Below are positions 12,546 to 25,192 of a stretch of DNA of 64,000 nt, one piece after another (the first letter of the stretch is position 1; each line of letters begins with the position of its first letter). This DNA comes from Apis mellifera (lineage: Eukaryota; Arthropoda; Insecta; Hymenoptera; Apidae). Under the pieces are notes generated by a model. That model did not search any database. It was not told where the DNA came from and saw only the letters and a list, made by a program, of their open reading frames with translations. The stretch covers positions 2,046,001-2,110,000 of the forward strand of contig NC_037650.1 of assembly GCF_003254395.2 (NCBI RefSeq), in the 5' to 3' direction. Position numbers and translations under genes: made by a program.

Positions 12546-15334
12546 ATCATACCTTTATTACGTCTTTTTTTTCTAAAATTATGTTTAATATTTCGAAATT
12601 TCGAAATTTTATTTAATTAGCATATAATATAAAAATATGTATGATATAGAATATTCTAAATATATTATCTTAAAATAATGCAATTTATTTGTATGTATGT
12701 AAAAAATAAATTATATGTATAAAATAAATTATGTGAAATAATTTGTTTTTTAATGGGATATCACTTTAATACATTAAAAACAAAAATTAATATTAAAGAA
12801 TTCATTGAACAAACAAATTTTTAAATAACATGATATTTTATTTCTTATATAACGATTATTATGATGTAATTAAAATTAAAAATGAAATTAAAAATGAAAT
12901 TAAATATTAAAAAAATATTTTTTCTTTTTTTTATCATGATTAGAATTGAAAAGATATTATAATAAAATTATTTTTTATTCCAATTATATTTTATGAACAA
13001 AAAAAATATTCTATATTTTATATTTATAAATAATATAGCATATTTCATAAAGTAATATTATAGATAATATTGATTTAATATAAATTTTAATAATATCCTT
13101 TTTATTAATGTTACTTAAAAACAATATCACTAGGATAAATATTCTACTTTATCAATTGTATCATATAAAATCTAATAAAAATTATAGATAATACGAATTA
13201 TAAAATCTAATAAAAATTTACATTTTTATAAAATTATACGAAATTTATTATTAAAATTAAATTTTGAAAATAAATTTCAAAAATATAAATATATACAATA
13301 TTGTTAAATATTATAAATATTCCTAGTAATGTTGAAATAGGATATAAACATATATTCAATAATTATTAATCATTAATTATTATTAATATATAATTGTTAG
13401 AAAGATTAAAAAAATCAATTGTTGAAAACATTATGAAACGAATTAAAATTTTGTCTCAATTTTGTCTTTATTAAAAAATAGTTTTTGCAAATAATATTAC
13501 TATTAATTATTTGAAAATATGTATCTATAAATAAATAAATACATTATTATTTTTTTTATTAAAATTATAATTTGGAATAACTTAATATCTTAAAATAATA
13601 TATAATATTAATTTCGAAATAATCATAATTGATTGTGTTAAGACTTTATCAGGTTTATAATATATACACAGCATTTAATCGATTTCAAAAGATCCAAAGA
13701 TCAAACAAAATATATTGTTTTTCGGCGAAATGTGTTTCCCAATATACCATTGTAACATTGCCTCATCTAGTTTTTTGATAGAAATTGCTACATCATATAA
13801 TCTTTTAAAACTGAAATTATTCAATCCATCAAAACAACATTTTTTACTTTATTTGTATTTGATTATCCCATAAATAAAATCATTTGAAAAATAATCATAA
13901 AAAAAATATTATCACTTATATATTTAATATATATAAATATATATTTACATTTTCAATTTCTTGATTTTACTGTGATTTACTTATATTATGAAATAGTAAT
14001 TATAATATAGAAATAATTATTTTTATTTAAATAATTATTTATATATATATATCTTATATACATATATATATATATAAATGTTAATAATTAATAATGTTTA
14101 ATAATGTTTATTAAAGAAAAAAATTTGATAATTATATAAAAAAATAACACTTTATTATTTTTAATAAAATAATACTTTATTAATTTCAATAATTCTGAAA
14201 TATATTGTTAGACAACTTTTCTCTCTATATATAATTATACTGTACAATCTTAATTATACGATAAAAGAAATATATGAAAAAATATTTTTAATTTTACATA
14301 TATACATATATATATATATATATTTTAACGATTTGATTTTTAGGTTGAAATTTAAGATAAATTTAGATTAGTATAATTTAGTGAATTTATACTCTAATTT
14401 TGATATTTTGGTTTTATTTATTTCTTCACGAAACATACCACTAGCATAATTTTAAAGCATAATGATAAATTTTTTAAAATTACATTAGTCATTATGTCCT
14501 ATTATATCCTATTGAAGGGATATTATCTATCTATAAAATACGAATATATGATGAATGATCAATGAATATAAATTATTGTAGCATATAATATATTTTTATA
14601 TTATAAACTGAATTTTTAATATTTAAATTTGAATGCCAATACTAAATCAATAAAAGATGACAATTCCATTTTTCCATGAATTAATATTGATCAGCATAAA
14701 TAAAAAAACGACATTATGAGATAAAACTGCTTATTTATATATTAAAATCAAATTATAATATATAAATTAATTTAAATCCAATATTTTAATCCATAAAATA
14801 TGAAAAAATTAATGGTACATGTAAACTTTGATTTTGCAACGTGATACGTATATTTAATTCCATTTTTGATCTTGTTTATGTTTAAAATAATCATGACTAA
14901 TGTACTTCATCAATGGATTTTATAGGATAGATGAGAAAATAAACAAACTAAAGACATTTGAGCACATTTCTTGTTTCTAAAAGGAGAATTTAAAATTCTT
15001 CAAGGAAAATTTATAAATAACATTTTATTTCAAATATTTAAATTTTATTAGATATAGTAATAATATAAATTATAATGAATGAACTATATAGAATATAGAA
15101 AGTTAGTAAGAACTAATTTTTTTTATATGTTATACATTATTAAAACTTTAATTGTATATATAATTAATTTCAAAATCATATAGTTATACATAAAAATAAT
15201 TACAATTAATATTATTATTATTATTTTAAAAAATAATATTTATTTCTTTGTGAATAATTCATGGATTTTTTCTAATTTTCATTTTCTTTTTTATAATATA
15301 AAAAGTTTTAATTAGATTTTTTTCATTTATTTCA

Positions 15335-15352
15335 TATCATACACACACAAAT

Positions 15353-15384
<32 letters not shown>

Positions 15385-15385
15385 T
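15335..15385 (+). repeat. CA/TA compound microsatellite
   Basis: An interrupted AC run passes directly into an AT run. Confidence 0.9.
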
Positions 15386-16353
15386 TTTAATAAATTTTGT
15401 TTGATTATGTTATATTATGCTTGATCGAAAATTTTTTTAGAATCAAATAAAAAGATAATTGTTCCTATTTTTAGCAATTATATAATATCATATATTTAAT
15501 TTTATCTAAAGATCATATTATAACTAAAAAATCGTAGAATAAAAATTATTTTTGCGTAGAATAAAATATTTTTAATTACAAATGCAATGAAATATTTTTT
15601 TTTCTGCCACTAGCCATTATCAATAAGATAAATTTATTTCAGTTACTTATGATGAGAAAAATTTATTTCGATTGATGATAACAATTATCAATGAGAAAAA
15701 TTCTATTTTGGTCGGATATATTTATTACATTTCGATCATTCATAACTCATAATAGTTATATTATTATATATTATTATATTCAATTAATTATAATTTTATC
15801 ATAATTAATATATTATTTTTATTTGAATTTATAATATCATTTTATAAATTCATTTTAATAAAAATTTCGTTGTATTATTGAAGTGTCTTATTCTATTTTT
15901 ATCTACTATAATTTATACTACGTCATTAATGATGATTATTATTATTAATAATTTAAATCAAAAATTGCCACTATTTACAATATAAAATAAAAAGTTAAAA
16001 ATTTGTCTCCTATCATATATATATATTGTATATACATGATTATACATTGTATAATATATATTATATATATAATATAGATTGAATTTTTAAGAATTTTTAT
16101 TTCAAGATTAGACACAGAAAATTTGAGGAATTATTATTTTTTTAAATTCATTTTAAATTCGAGTTATTTTTATTTATTAATGATAATTATAATAAAATAA
16201 CATTGCAAATATAAAAAATTTATATACATTATTATGTTTGTTATAAAAAAGCATTAAAACTTCATTATAATCTCTATCATTTTTTTCAAAAGTTTATTAT
16301 TTTCGAGAAAAACATTGATCCAATGCAGGCGAAACATGAGAGGCTATAAAGCT

Positions 16354-16520
16354 TTATAAGTTTATCCTCTTTCTCATAAAAACTATTTCTGCCTTACTAA
16401 GGTTTATTGCAAGTACTTGAGATCCGTACCATTCTTTTATTCTTCTCTCAAAAATAAAAGAATATCTGTTTATTGAAATTGCTGTATCATCCACATAACT
16501 TGCATACGAAGCTTCCTATA
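16354..16520 (-). pseudogene. Relict of a non-LTR retrotransposon reverse transcriptase
   Basis: Read on the minus strand, an open stretch contains Y-A-S-Y-V-D-D-T-A-I followed about 30 residues later by L-A-I-N-L-S-K-A-E-I-V-F-M-R-K-R. This is the reverse-transcriptase palm motif (F/Y-x-D-D) followed by the G-L-x-L-N-x-x-K-T-E-type motif typical of Jockey/I/R1-like LINEs. Only this short part of the polymerase survives: the frame stops at R-I-N-L and no other RT motifs or LINE ends were found around it. The family assignment is from motif spacing only. It is inert by appearance. Confidence 0.6.
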
Positions 16521-17043
16521 GTTATCCTTTTCACCAGAATTCAAAATGAGAATAGTCTTTAACATCAAAATGCTAATTCTATTTGATTAAATATTGAATC
16601 ATAATTATACATAATTTTTCAATACAATTAATTTCTTATTTAATATATAATACTAATTCTTAATAATAATTAATAATCCAAAATAACAATTCTTTCTAAT
16701 TCTAATACTTTGTTGATACTTTTATGTCTGTTCATTAATTATGTTTATTTAATCTTAATTATATTTATTTTGTTATTGTTTGTTATTGTTTGTTCAATTA
16801 CAAACACTAATTCAGTTTATCAATACAACAACTAACTCATATGAAAGCGATCAATAAATTGATTCAACAACCCATTCATGCTGTGACTTACGAACATTCT
16901 GACTTCCAACTAAATTCAATACTATTCCAAATCTCCAATGTGCATTTTGTATCCATCGATATCATGAACATCCATACAAAACAAATTACAAAATACTTAT
17001 ACTTTTAAAAGAGATTAATGTTAACAAAATATGAAATTTGAAG

Positions 17044-17354
17044 TTAATATATTCGTAGAATATCTTTGAAAAATTGATTTTAAAAGCCAAAAAAAACACA
17101 AAAGTTGATATACAAAAATACTGATTGAGATTTATTTATGACATTATAATTAATAATTGATTATGAAAGATAAAACGAGACGGAGATAATGAATGAGACT
17201 GTAATATGATGGAGATAAAATCAAACTTCCTTTCGTCTAACAAACTTCAATTGCTTATAATTTAATAAATAAATTTTTTTATATATCAATTTTTTATATT
17301 TATTTTTACTTCTAGAAATTGAATTTTCAAAAATTTTCAAAAATCGAATATATC
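17044..17354. mobile_element. Inverted-repeat MITE, family M1
   Basis: The left end TTAATATATTCGTAGAATAT and the right end CAAAAATCGAATATATCAA are inverted relatives. Moving inward, both arms carry a matching TTGATATACAAAAATA / TATATCAATTTTTTATA pair and then AAACGAGACGGAGATA against CCTTTCGTCTAAC. The arms are about 130-150 bp each, leaving little central DNA. Non-autonomous element without an ORF. Confidence 0.7.
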
Positions 17355-20212
17355 AACGTCTTATTATATTAAGTAAAAAAATTACATATATTTATATTAA
17401 TATATTTTATTGTATTGATTTATTTGAAAAATATTTAATAAAAGATTGATAAAATAATTTTATTTTTACAATTATCTTTAAATTCCATTCTTAATTTCTA
17501 AAAATATCTTCTTTTATGAACAATCAGTTCAAAAAAATTCAATTTTTATGAACTTTCAATATGAAACTAAATATATATAATATATATAATATAAAATCAT
17601 TGCGAAAATTACTTGAAATTTTTAAATGATTGAACATTTTGAATATTCAATAAATCTTGATTTTTAAAATTTAGTTGATAAAGGTAGTATTTTACACAAC
17701 GGTATTTACACATACATCTATGAACACGAAAGGGGTTGGAACTGCCATGTATGTGCTTGATAAATGTGAAATATCGGTAAAGTTCTATATTCTTGTGTGA
17801 TATCTCTGATCTCTGCAATGCGTTTCATTAAAACTGTAGTTATCGTAACAAAGCAACATTTTAATTGGTTTTATTCTGACAGAGAATTAAATACTAAGAA
17901 TCAAGAAAATTAAGAAATATTATATATAAATATGATTCCTTTTTTTTATTTTATTCTAAATAATGACTTTTAAATGTATTTTATACATTAATTTAATTGT
18001 AATGTGTTTTTTAATTGTAAATTAAATTATAAATTTAACATATAAAAGACAAGGAAAAAATATTCTCATATTTATTTTTTCATTTTACGTTTTATATAGT
18101 AAACTTTATATAGTAGAAAATAATTAATAATATTGTATAAACTAGTAAATAATTATTAATGATAATAATAAATAAATAATATATATAATATAATAAATAA
18201 GTAAATATATAATAAATAATTATAATATATGTTTATTTATTAATGATGAATATTTGATAATACACAAATAATTTATATAATCAAATATTAAAGAAACATA
18301 AGAGATTATGTATGTTGTATATTATCTCAGAATATATATATGTCACAATATTAATATTAATATAAATTATTATATATAAAAGAAAAAAAACAAGATAACA
18401 TTTTCCATTGAAAAATATAATAAAAAAAAAATATAAAAAATTGTTATTAGAAAAATTTATATATCACAAATTTATATAGTATTTAATATGATATAATCTT
18501 TTCAATAATATGATAAAAAAAAAAAAATTTTCAATAATATGATATATAATAATTAAAAAAATAATTTCACGTGCTAATTAGATATGAAACAAGATTTTTA
18601 AATATAAAATGATGTCCTAAGTTACAACTTGAACTTATATAATATTGTAAGATAATATTCTACACAATATACTCTATACATTACATTAAATAATTAATAA
18701 TATATATTTTCTTTGTCACATAATATTAAAATATTCATTAAACAAAAAAATTTTCAGTTAAAACATTGGAAATATATTAAAATAATGTATCGCAATATAT
18801 AAATTTAGATGATAATATTTAAAATAAAAAATACAAATATTTATATTTAATTGTATTACACATGATTAATTTGAAATATTACTTTAATTAATGATTATAC
18901 TTATTATATTTGAAATTTTTTAATAGATTAATTGATTTAATATAAATCTTTAAATATTATTGCATTTCAATTAGTAAATAACTATTTGTAATTTTCTGTT
19001 TAAAAGAAATCCAATATTCTTAATATGTTATCATTAAAAAGCATAAAGACATAATGTGATTTGAAAACAATTTAAAATACAAACACAATCGATATTTTTT
19101 TATATTCTAATATCTCATTCTAAGCAAAAATAAAATTTAATTTTTATTGTTAAATTAATAATAAAAACAATTTAAAAACATCATGTATAAAAATATTTTC
19201 AAAACAATTTTAATGTATTATTATACGATGATCATTAAATGTGATTTTTATAGTCTATATAACTTAAAATTAATTTATTATTATTGATTAATCGAATTTT
19301 ACATTTATTTATTATACGTATTATATATTTTTAATTATTATTGTGAAAATTTAAAAATTAATATTTTAATAGTTATAAAAATAAATTATGAAATCTTAGT
19401 TTAAATACATAAAATGTTATCCAATGACTTGATTCAACCAAGGAAATTTTTAGTATATATACGTTCTATTCGTGTTCTGCGAAGCTTGGATAATATATTA
19501 CTCCTACATGTATCAACTGAATTACGTACATTCATACTCTTTTTAGTTGAATAGTTCAAATGACGTCTCAGCAAAGATTTGTCAACAATTTTTCTTCACT
19601 TTCCATCGAGAATCCTCTTCAATATAACAGAGTTATATAAAAATATATTATATTTGAATTATAATAAATTTTAAAATAACAAAACAACAAAAAGAGACTT
19701 ATTTTTAACAAAATAAGTGTATTAATATTGATTAATCAGTTTTAATTAGCAATTTTTAAATTTGATCTCAATGTTTTTAATTTATTCATTTTTATTTATA
19801 ATAAATTTGTATAAAATTTTTATTTATAATTTTTGTGTTAAATAATCGAAGATATTTTATAGATTTGAAAAAAGAAATTTTCAAATTACAGTAATTTTTT
19901 CTTATGATGTATGAGAAAAGTACTATACTGTGGTATACTGTGCTATGTTGAATCATTTTTTTTTTAGGATCGTTATATTCTTTATTTTACCCCATATTCG
20001 TTCGTGCAGAAAGGTTAGCTCACGTTCAAAGCAATCAATTTCTAATTATCAATAAGAAAACAAAAAATTTTTTTTTATTCCCAATTTTCATCTTATATTA
20101 ATTTCAAAAATCATATCTTAAATTTTATAATACAATCGAATACAGAATACAAAAATACATAGATCATTCTAAAATTCTTTTCTTCAATCGAATGAAGAAT
20201 TACCAAAAGCCG

Positions 20213-20488
20213 ATTCTACTCTATTCCTCCTATTAATATTAAACGTGATTTAATTTTTCTCCGATGAAATTCCGCACGAATGACATATATTATTCCTATT
20301 GCCGCTACTAAATTACATCATGTGACCAAACTTCTGTCAAATCCAAGCATCGTATCGTGTCATGTAACGTGCCTCTGTCTAATCTAACGGTAACAGTGGA
20401 GATAATGTAGCGTCACATATTCTCTTCGTGCAGAAAAATTCCGCAGAGGAGAATTGAGTCACGTTTAGTGCTGGTAAAGATAGCAACG
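20213..20488. mobile_element. Palindromic MITE, family M2, just upstream of the tail exon
   Basis: The two halves are inverted copies: the left arm carries TAAACGTGATTTAATTTTTC, then AAATTCCGCACGAA and ATGACATAT. The right arm read in reverse carries TAAACGTGACTCAATTCTCC, then GGAATTTTTCTGCACGAA and ATATGTGACG. The outer ends (TTCTACTC and, inverted, TTGCTATC) also pair. Related copies lie near 21.95, 24.0, 51.9 and 58.4 kb. It ends about 55 bp before the splice acceptor of the 20,544 exon. Confidence 0.75.
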
Positions 20489-20543
20489 TTTAATCAGGAA
20501 CGAAATCGATATTTGATAAATTATTAATTTTCTTTGTTCGCAG

Positions 20544-21434
20544 AATCGGCGCACATTCTCGAAATGCAATATACTCTGCAGCGATTATCCAACGGGGCAT
20601 GAATTGAATTATGCTTCGGGTCAAACGCGGCCGAGGCAGAACAGCGTGTTCATTGGTTCCAGTACATCTTTGCTCCCAGGTGGTCAAGGTACACCGCGAC
20701 GCACGAAAAGCGCGTTCGATCTCCAATTCTTGGTGTTTTCCGAGAATAATACTGTGCCGGATTCCTCCATTGAGTCGGATACGCAAAGAAACTTTAAACA
20801 GATCAGTGAATCCACGAAATTGTTGCAACGCGAGCGAAAGGCCAGCATCTGCCAAACATCGGACAGAGCCTCAGATGCTAAGCCCTTGTTCCAGAGGGAC
20901 AGAGGGATGAGTATCTGTCAGCTCGATAGTTCCCCGAAATCGTGGCAACGAGATCGTGGGATGAGCATCTGCCAATTTGACAGGATGGATGTTCTTGCCA
21001 GACCGCTTCAAAGAGATCGCGGAGGAAGTATCTGCCATTTTGACAGAATGGATGTGTTGGCCAGACCGTTGCAGAGAGATCGCATAGGTAGCGCTTATCA
21101 CTTCGACAGAACAGACGTACTGGCCAGACCTAATTTTTCCCTTGGCAAGTCGTTGCTGAGAGAAAGACGCGTCAGCATGTGTAACTTTCTGGAAAAGGAC
21201 GAGGAAACCGTGAGAGCTATTCAGATGGAACGGCGTTTGAGCAGCAGTAACATTGAGAAAATCGTAAAGGAAGATGCATCGATCGAGGAAGGAAGGAACG
21301 AGCAGAAGGGAAGACAGGAGACATTCGCTAAATGCATGTCCAAAGAAAAAAAAGATACCTCTTATCAATTGGATCAACCATGTTGCAGCAAAACGGCCGA
21401 CGCTATATTTGGATACAAGGCTACTTGTGTGTAG
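20544..21434 (+). CDS. Terminal exon: basic repeat tail rich in R-x-x-S sites
   Basis: The exon follows an excellent acceptor (TTTTCTTTGTTCGCAG). If it joins the phase-0 donor at 8,202, it encodes 296 residues and ends at TAG (21,432-21,434). It is clearly less AT-rich than its surroundings and stop-free. From about residue 93 to 235 of the exon product runs a degenerate repeat of about 20 residues with core Q-R-[DE]-R-x-x-S-[IM]-C, followed in the central units by F-D-R-M-D-V-L-A-R-P. At least seven cores are seen: E-R-K-A-S, D-R-G-M-S twice, D-R-G-G-S, D-R-I-G-S, E-R-R-V-S and E-R-R-L-S. An earlier R-R-T-K-S matches the same kinase-type pattern. There is no signal peptide, membrane helix or known domain. 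I infer a cytoplasmic tail with many basophilic kinase or 14-3-3-type sites; linkage to the membrane exon is inferred from strand and phase. Minus-strand open frames here are shadows. Confidence 0.8.
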   Translation, partial: NRRTFSKCNILCSDYPTGHELNYASGQTRPRQNSVFIGSSTSLLPGGQGTPRRTKSAFDLQFLVFSENNTVPDSSIESDTQRNFKQISESTKLLQRERKASICQTSDRASDAKPLFQRDRGMSICQLDSSPKSWQRDRGMSICQFDRMDVLARPLQRDRGGSICHFDRMDVLARPLQRDRIGSAYHFDRTDVLARPNFSLGKSLLRERRVSMCNFLEKDEETVRAIQMERRLSSSNIEKIVKEDASIEEGRNEQKGRQETFAKCMSKEKKDTSYQLDQPCCSKTADAIFGYKATCV

Positions 21435-21950
21435 CAACGTAAAATTATAATATGAATTTTATTATGGAAGAATAATTTATATAACTATAATTTTCAAGAA
21501 AAAAATATTTTTGAGTTATATCGCAAGAACGACATTTTTGACAATGATTTAATACGTATGTAACAAATCAATTATATCTTCTGTGAATATAAATTTCATC
21601 TCATGTAGTTTAAAAACAATGGGCATTTTTATAAATATTTTCGGTCAACATAAACAAAAATGAGTGATCTTCTATAATGTTGCTAATAATATCTTCATTG
21701 AAATGATAAAATCATATAAAATCACGTTGGTGAATGATTTTCTTTTTTAATATCTTTATTTGTTACTATGAATTGTAAATTATTTACTATATATTTTATT
21801 TATATATTGAGAATTTATTTAAAAATATATATTTTTAAAAATAAAATAAAACATTTTCTAAAATATCAAATATTATGTTTCATATAAATAGAAGATAACT
21901 CACATTTATAAGCATACTTAGTTATTTGAATCACAAGGTCGACAGAGACA

Positions 21951-22201
21951 ATATGCTACCTCCTTTATCACTAAATATGGCTCAATTTCACATAAGAATT
22001 TTTACATAAAAAGAATATATGACATCACATTATCCTCACTACTACAGAAATATATCACATGATCAAGCTTGTATCAAAACCAAGCATTGCATTATCACGT
22101 GACATATCTCTGCCTAATTTAACAATAATGAAAATAACATCATATATTCTCTGTATTGGAAGGAAATTGAGCCCCTTCTAATGATAAAGGAAATAGCATA
22201 T
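21951..22201. mobile_element. Palindromic MITE, family M2, downstream of the tail exon
   Basis: The left end TATGCTACCTCCTTTATCAC and the inverted right end TATGCTATTTCCTTTATCAT pair closely, and GGCTCAATTTC follows in both arms. The centre (CACATGATCAAGC and ATCACGTGACATATC) matches the copy at 20,213-20,488. About 250 bp long, non-coding. Confidence 0.8.
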
Positions 22202-23997
22202 GGTAATGTACATATATGTGATGCTCACGGATAACCACTGATATAACAAGAATCACATATATATAATATGCAAATGATAATTTGAAAAATATAGAAAAAT
22301 TTAATAAAATTCATTTTAAATAGTTAACAATTATCATTATTTATCATCAAAGAAAAAAAATTACATTTTTACAAATTCTCATGATTTTTTAATATAAAAC
22401 TAATTAAATTGATTATGTTTAATACAATGATTTCAAATTTAAGGTTTCAATTCTATAACAGTTTTAGTATTCACTTGTAACCAAAAATGCCCATAATCCT
22501 TTGATTTAAACAAAAAAATATTATATTATACATATTATGATTATTATTATTCTGAAAATAATGCAAATAAATTCAGTTTATTTATTATTATTTTTAACAA
22601 ATGATACATTCAATAAATTTTTAAAATTAAGTTAATGCATTGTTTATATAAATATAAAAATGAAACAACATTATTAAGATTTTACAAAAATAGTAAAAAA
22701 GAAAATTTACATAAATTTAATTTGATAAAAAAAATAATGATTGATTGATAAATTATTCTAGTAAATGATTGAAATGTTCGGGCAATAGTTTAAAAATAAT
22801 TTAAATAATATTTTAAATTAAAATTGTACAAAAAAAAATAAATTATGATAAAAAAAAATTATGATGAAAAATATGAATTAGTATAAAGTTCAAAACAAAA
22901 ATTTAGATTGAAGAAATAATTTTTTTTCGAATAAAACATCTTGAATTTTAATTATTGAAAAGAAATATAAAGAAATATAAAGATATATTAATAGTAAAAA
23001 GAATTATATTTTTTGCGAATGAATAATACAATTAAGATAAAAACTGAAAACATTTCTTCAATAGTAAATAATTATAAATCACATCACTTCCTATATATTT
23101 TTTTTAGAAAAAAACATTTTCCTTTTTCTATTATTTTTGAAATAGAAATTAAATGAAACAAAAATTAAGTGTTAATTAACAATGTCAATAAAATATATTT
23201 ATAAAAATGAATTTTTCAATAAATTCAAGAAATAATTAATAGTAATTAATGAACAAAATATAAGAAAAACAAATAATTTTTATGAGTTTTATAAATTTTT
23301 TCAAAATAACAAATGTACACGTATGTTATAAACGTACATATAAGTACATAATGTTATAATATTTTTTGATATATTTGTATTTATGTAAAAATTATTTTAT
23401 AATTTCATATAATAATATAATGTGTATAACTATTTATTAATCATTATGTATAACTATTTATTAATCATTATTCATCGTAAATTGAATGTTGCAATTAATT
23501 ATTGATTTAACAAATTCGTAATTTTGATTATATAATTTTTTTATCCTGATGTGATATAGGCCTCTCGATAAGATCTCCTACAGAAAAATCGTAGAAGATT
23601 TTTAATGAAAAAAAAGAGAGAAACAAATCTTCCCTGCATTATATACAAGATTAAATCCTTAGAAAGTATAATATCAAAATAGATCTTTTCGCAAATTAAA
23701 ATTTTTATTTTATTATAGAGAACGTAAATGGGTACAACTATGTTATTAAGCTGGTTTATATAAAATAATGAATTAGATAAGAAATTAAAATAATATCTAA
23801 CCACGAATATTAATCTAAATTGAATCAGACAATTTTGAATTTATTTACGTAAGAAATGAGAAATTAATGATTCAAAAGTGTTATTTTGTTTTTATTATTT
23901 ATTATATTATTTTTATTATTTTTATTCTATTTTTTTAATGATAATAATAATTAAAATCAAATTATAAATATTGATTTAATACAACTTATTGATATAT

Positions 23998-24215
23998 GGT
24001 ATCATATTATGTTTCATTGAATTAAATTTTGCCGAATTTGCGCGGGAGAATACCACATCATATTAATTGTTACATTAGATAAAAGCATGTGATCAAATTT
24101 CTGTCAATGACAAATGTCGCATGATATCATGCGATGTATCTTTGTCTCAAGTTTATTTTAAATATAGATATTATTATATTTAATTTCCGATTGAATAATA
24201 TTGTATTATTTGTAT
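23998..24215. mobile_element. Diverged M2 MITE copy
   Basis: The core matches the other M2 copies in order: GGGAGAATACCACATCATAT, then AGCATGTGATCAAATTTCTG, then a CATGCGATGTATCTTTGTCT motif. The outer ends are too diverged to place exactly. Confidence 0.5.
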
Positions 24216-24998
24216 AAAATTTAATTTTATATACGAAAATAATGAAATATATATAAATAAAAAATAGAATTTTTTCACTGTGCAATTGATTTTCGAAAAA
24301 ATAAAAATTGAAAATTTGAAAATGAAATAAGTGGATACATGATCACATTTGATCACATCTCTTATATTTTGATTTTCTCAAAGACAATTTAAGAAAATTT
24401 AAGAAAAAAATATTCTATACTTTCTTTTTTATGCAATTATTAGAATATTTCTACTAATAATTTACATATATTCAGTCAAAACACATCATTTGTTGTATCT
24501 GACAAATTTTCAAACTCGATTTTCTTGAAAATGAAGCTTCAAATGAATATTCAAATTCAAATGAATAAATCAAAAAATAAAGATTTTTTTTTTTTTTTTT
24601 ACATTATCGAATCATCAATTACTATCCAATATATTCTACAATTTTTTCTTAAATTTCAGATTAGTAAAAAACTGTAATTAATTAATAATTTTCATCAACA
24701 AACAAAATTTTGCCTGATATAAATCATATTTGATGTATATTATATTATTTTTATTTGTTATCTATTTATATCTGTTCTATAAAATGCAGTATATAGGCTA
24801 TTTATATTACTATAATAAATTAATATAATAAATAATAAAATTTTTTTCATAAATTAAAAAAAGTCAATATTTTTCAAGATTTTGGATTTAGATTATAATT
24901 TTAAAAACGAAACTTCGTATAAATATTAATTCAAAAATGTCTGATTCAATACAAAATAGTTTTATAAAAAAATATATTTTATGAAATATTATACTTAA

Positions 24999-25192
24999 CT
25001 CTTTCGGTCATATATCATATTTTGTGATTGTGCAAAAAAATTATCTCAATAAATTTACACAAAAAATTATTTGAAATTGTATAGTGCCATGTACTGAATT
25101 TTGAAAAACATGCGCATTGTCAGTGAAAAATGAAAATTTCATATCCTTTTCACAATTAAACCAAATATTTTCTAATGCAAATACCGAAAGAG
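24999..25192. mobile_element. piggyBac-like MITE with TTAA target duplications
   Basis: A 194-bp element with perfect 10-bp terminal inverted repeats, CTCTTTCGGT on the left and ACCGAAAGAG on the right. Each end is directly flanked by TTAA (24,995-24,998 and 25,193-25,196). TTAA duplication is the hallmark of piggyBac-superfamily insertion. There is no ORF, so it would depend on a transposase from elsewhere. Confidence 0.75.

Larger units (their letters stand above)
8203..20543 (+). other. Probable large intron between membrane exon and tail exon
   Basis: A GT donor at 8,203 and a strong acceptor (TTTTCTTTGTTCGCAG) ending at 20,543 bracket about 12.3 kb without a recognised exon. Apart from the listed repeats, the 12.2-12.5 kb island and the LINE fragment, I see only AT-rich DNA. 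Intermediate exons cannot be excluded. A 27-codon frame at 19,560-19,640 lies in a GC-richer patch but has no splice context. Confidence 0.5.

Noticed and set aside
12384..12620. 78-codon plus-strand frame and a 62-codon antisense frame
   Set aside because: Both overlap on opposite strands in the GC-richer island, neither is recognised, and the plus frame has only a GTG start and ends in hydrophobic AT-rich sequence; kept only as part of the island.
19560..19640. Short frame ATG to TAA, 26 residues, in a GC-richer patch
   Set aside because: Too short, with an in-frame stop upstream and no splice site to connect it.
20490..21437. Long open frames on the minus strand (121 and 188 codons) and a second plus frame
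   Set aside because: They lie antisense or out of frame to the repeat-tail exon, whose frame has the splice acceptor and the repeat pattern; openness here follows from the exon's composition.
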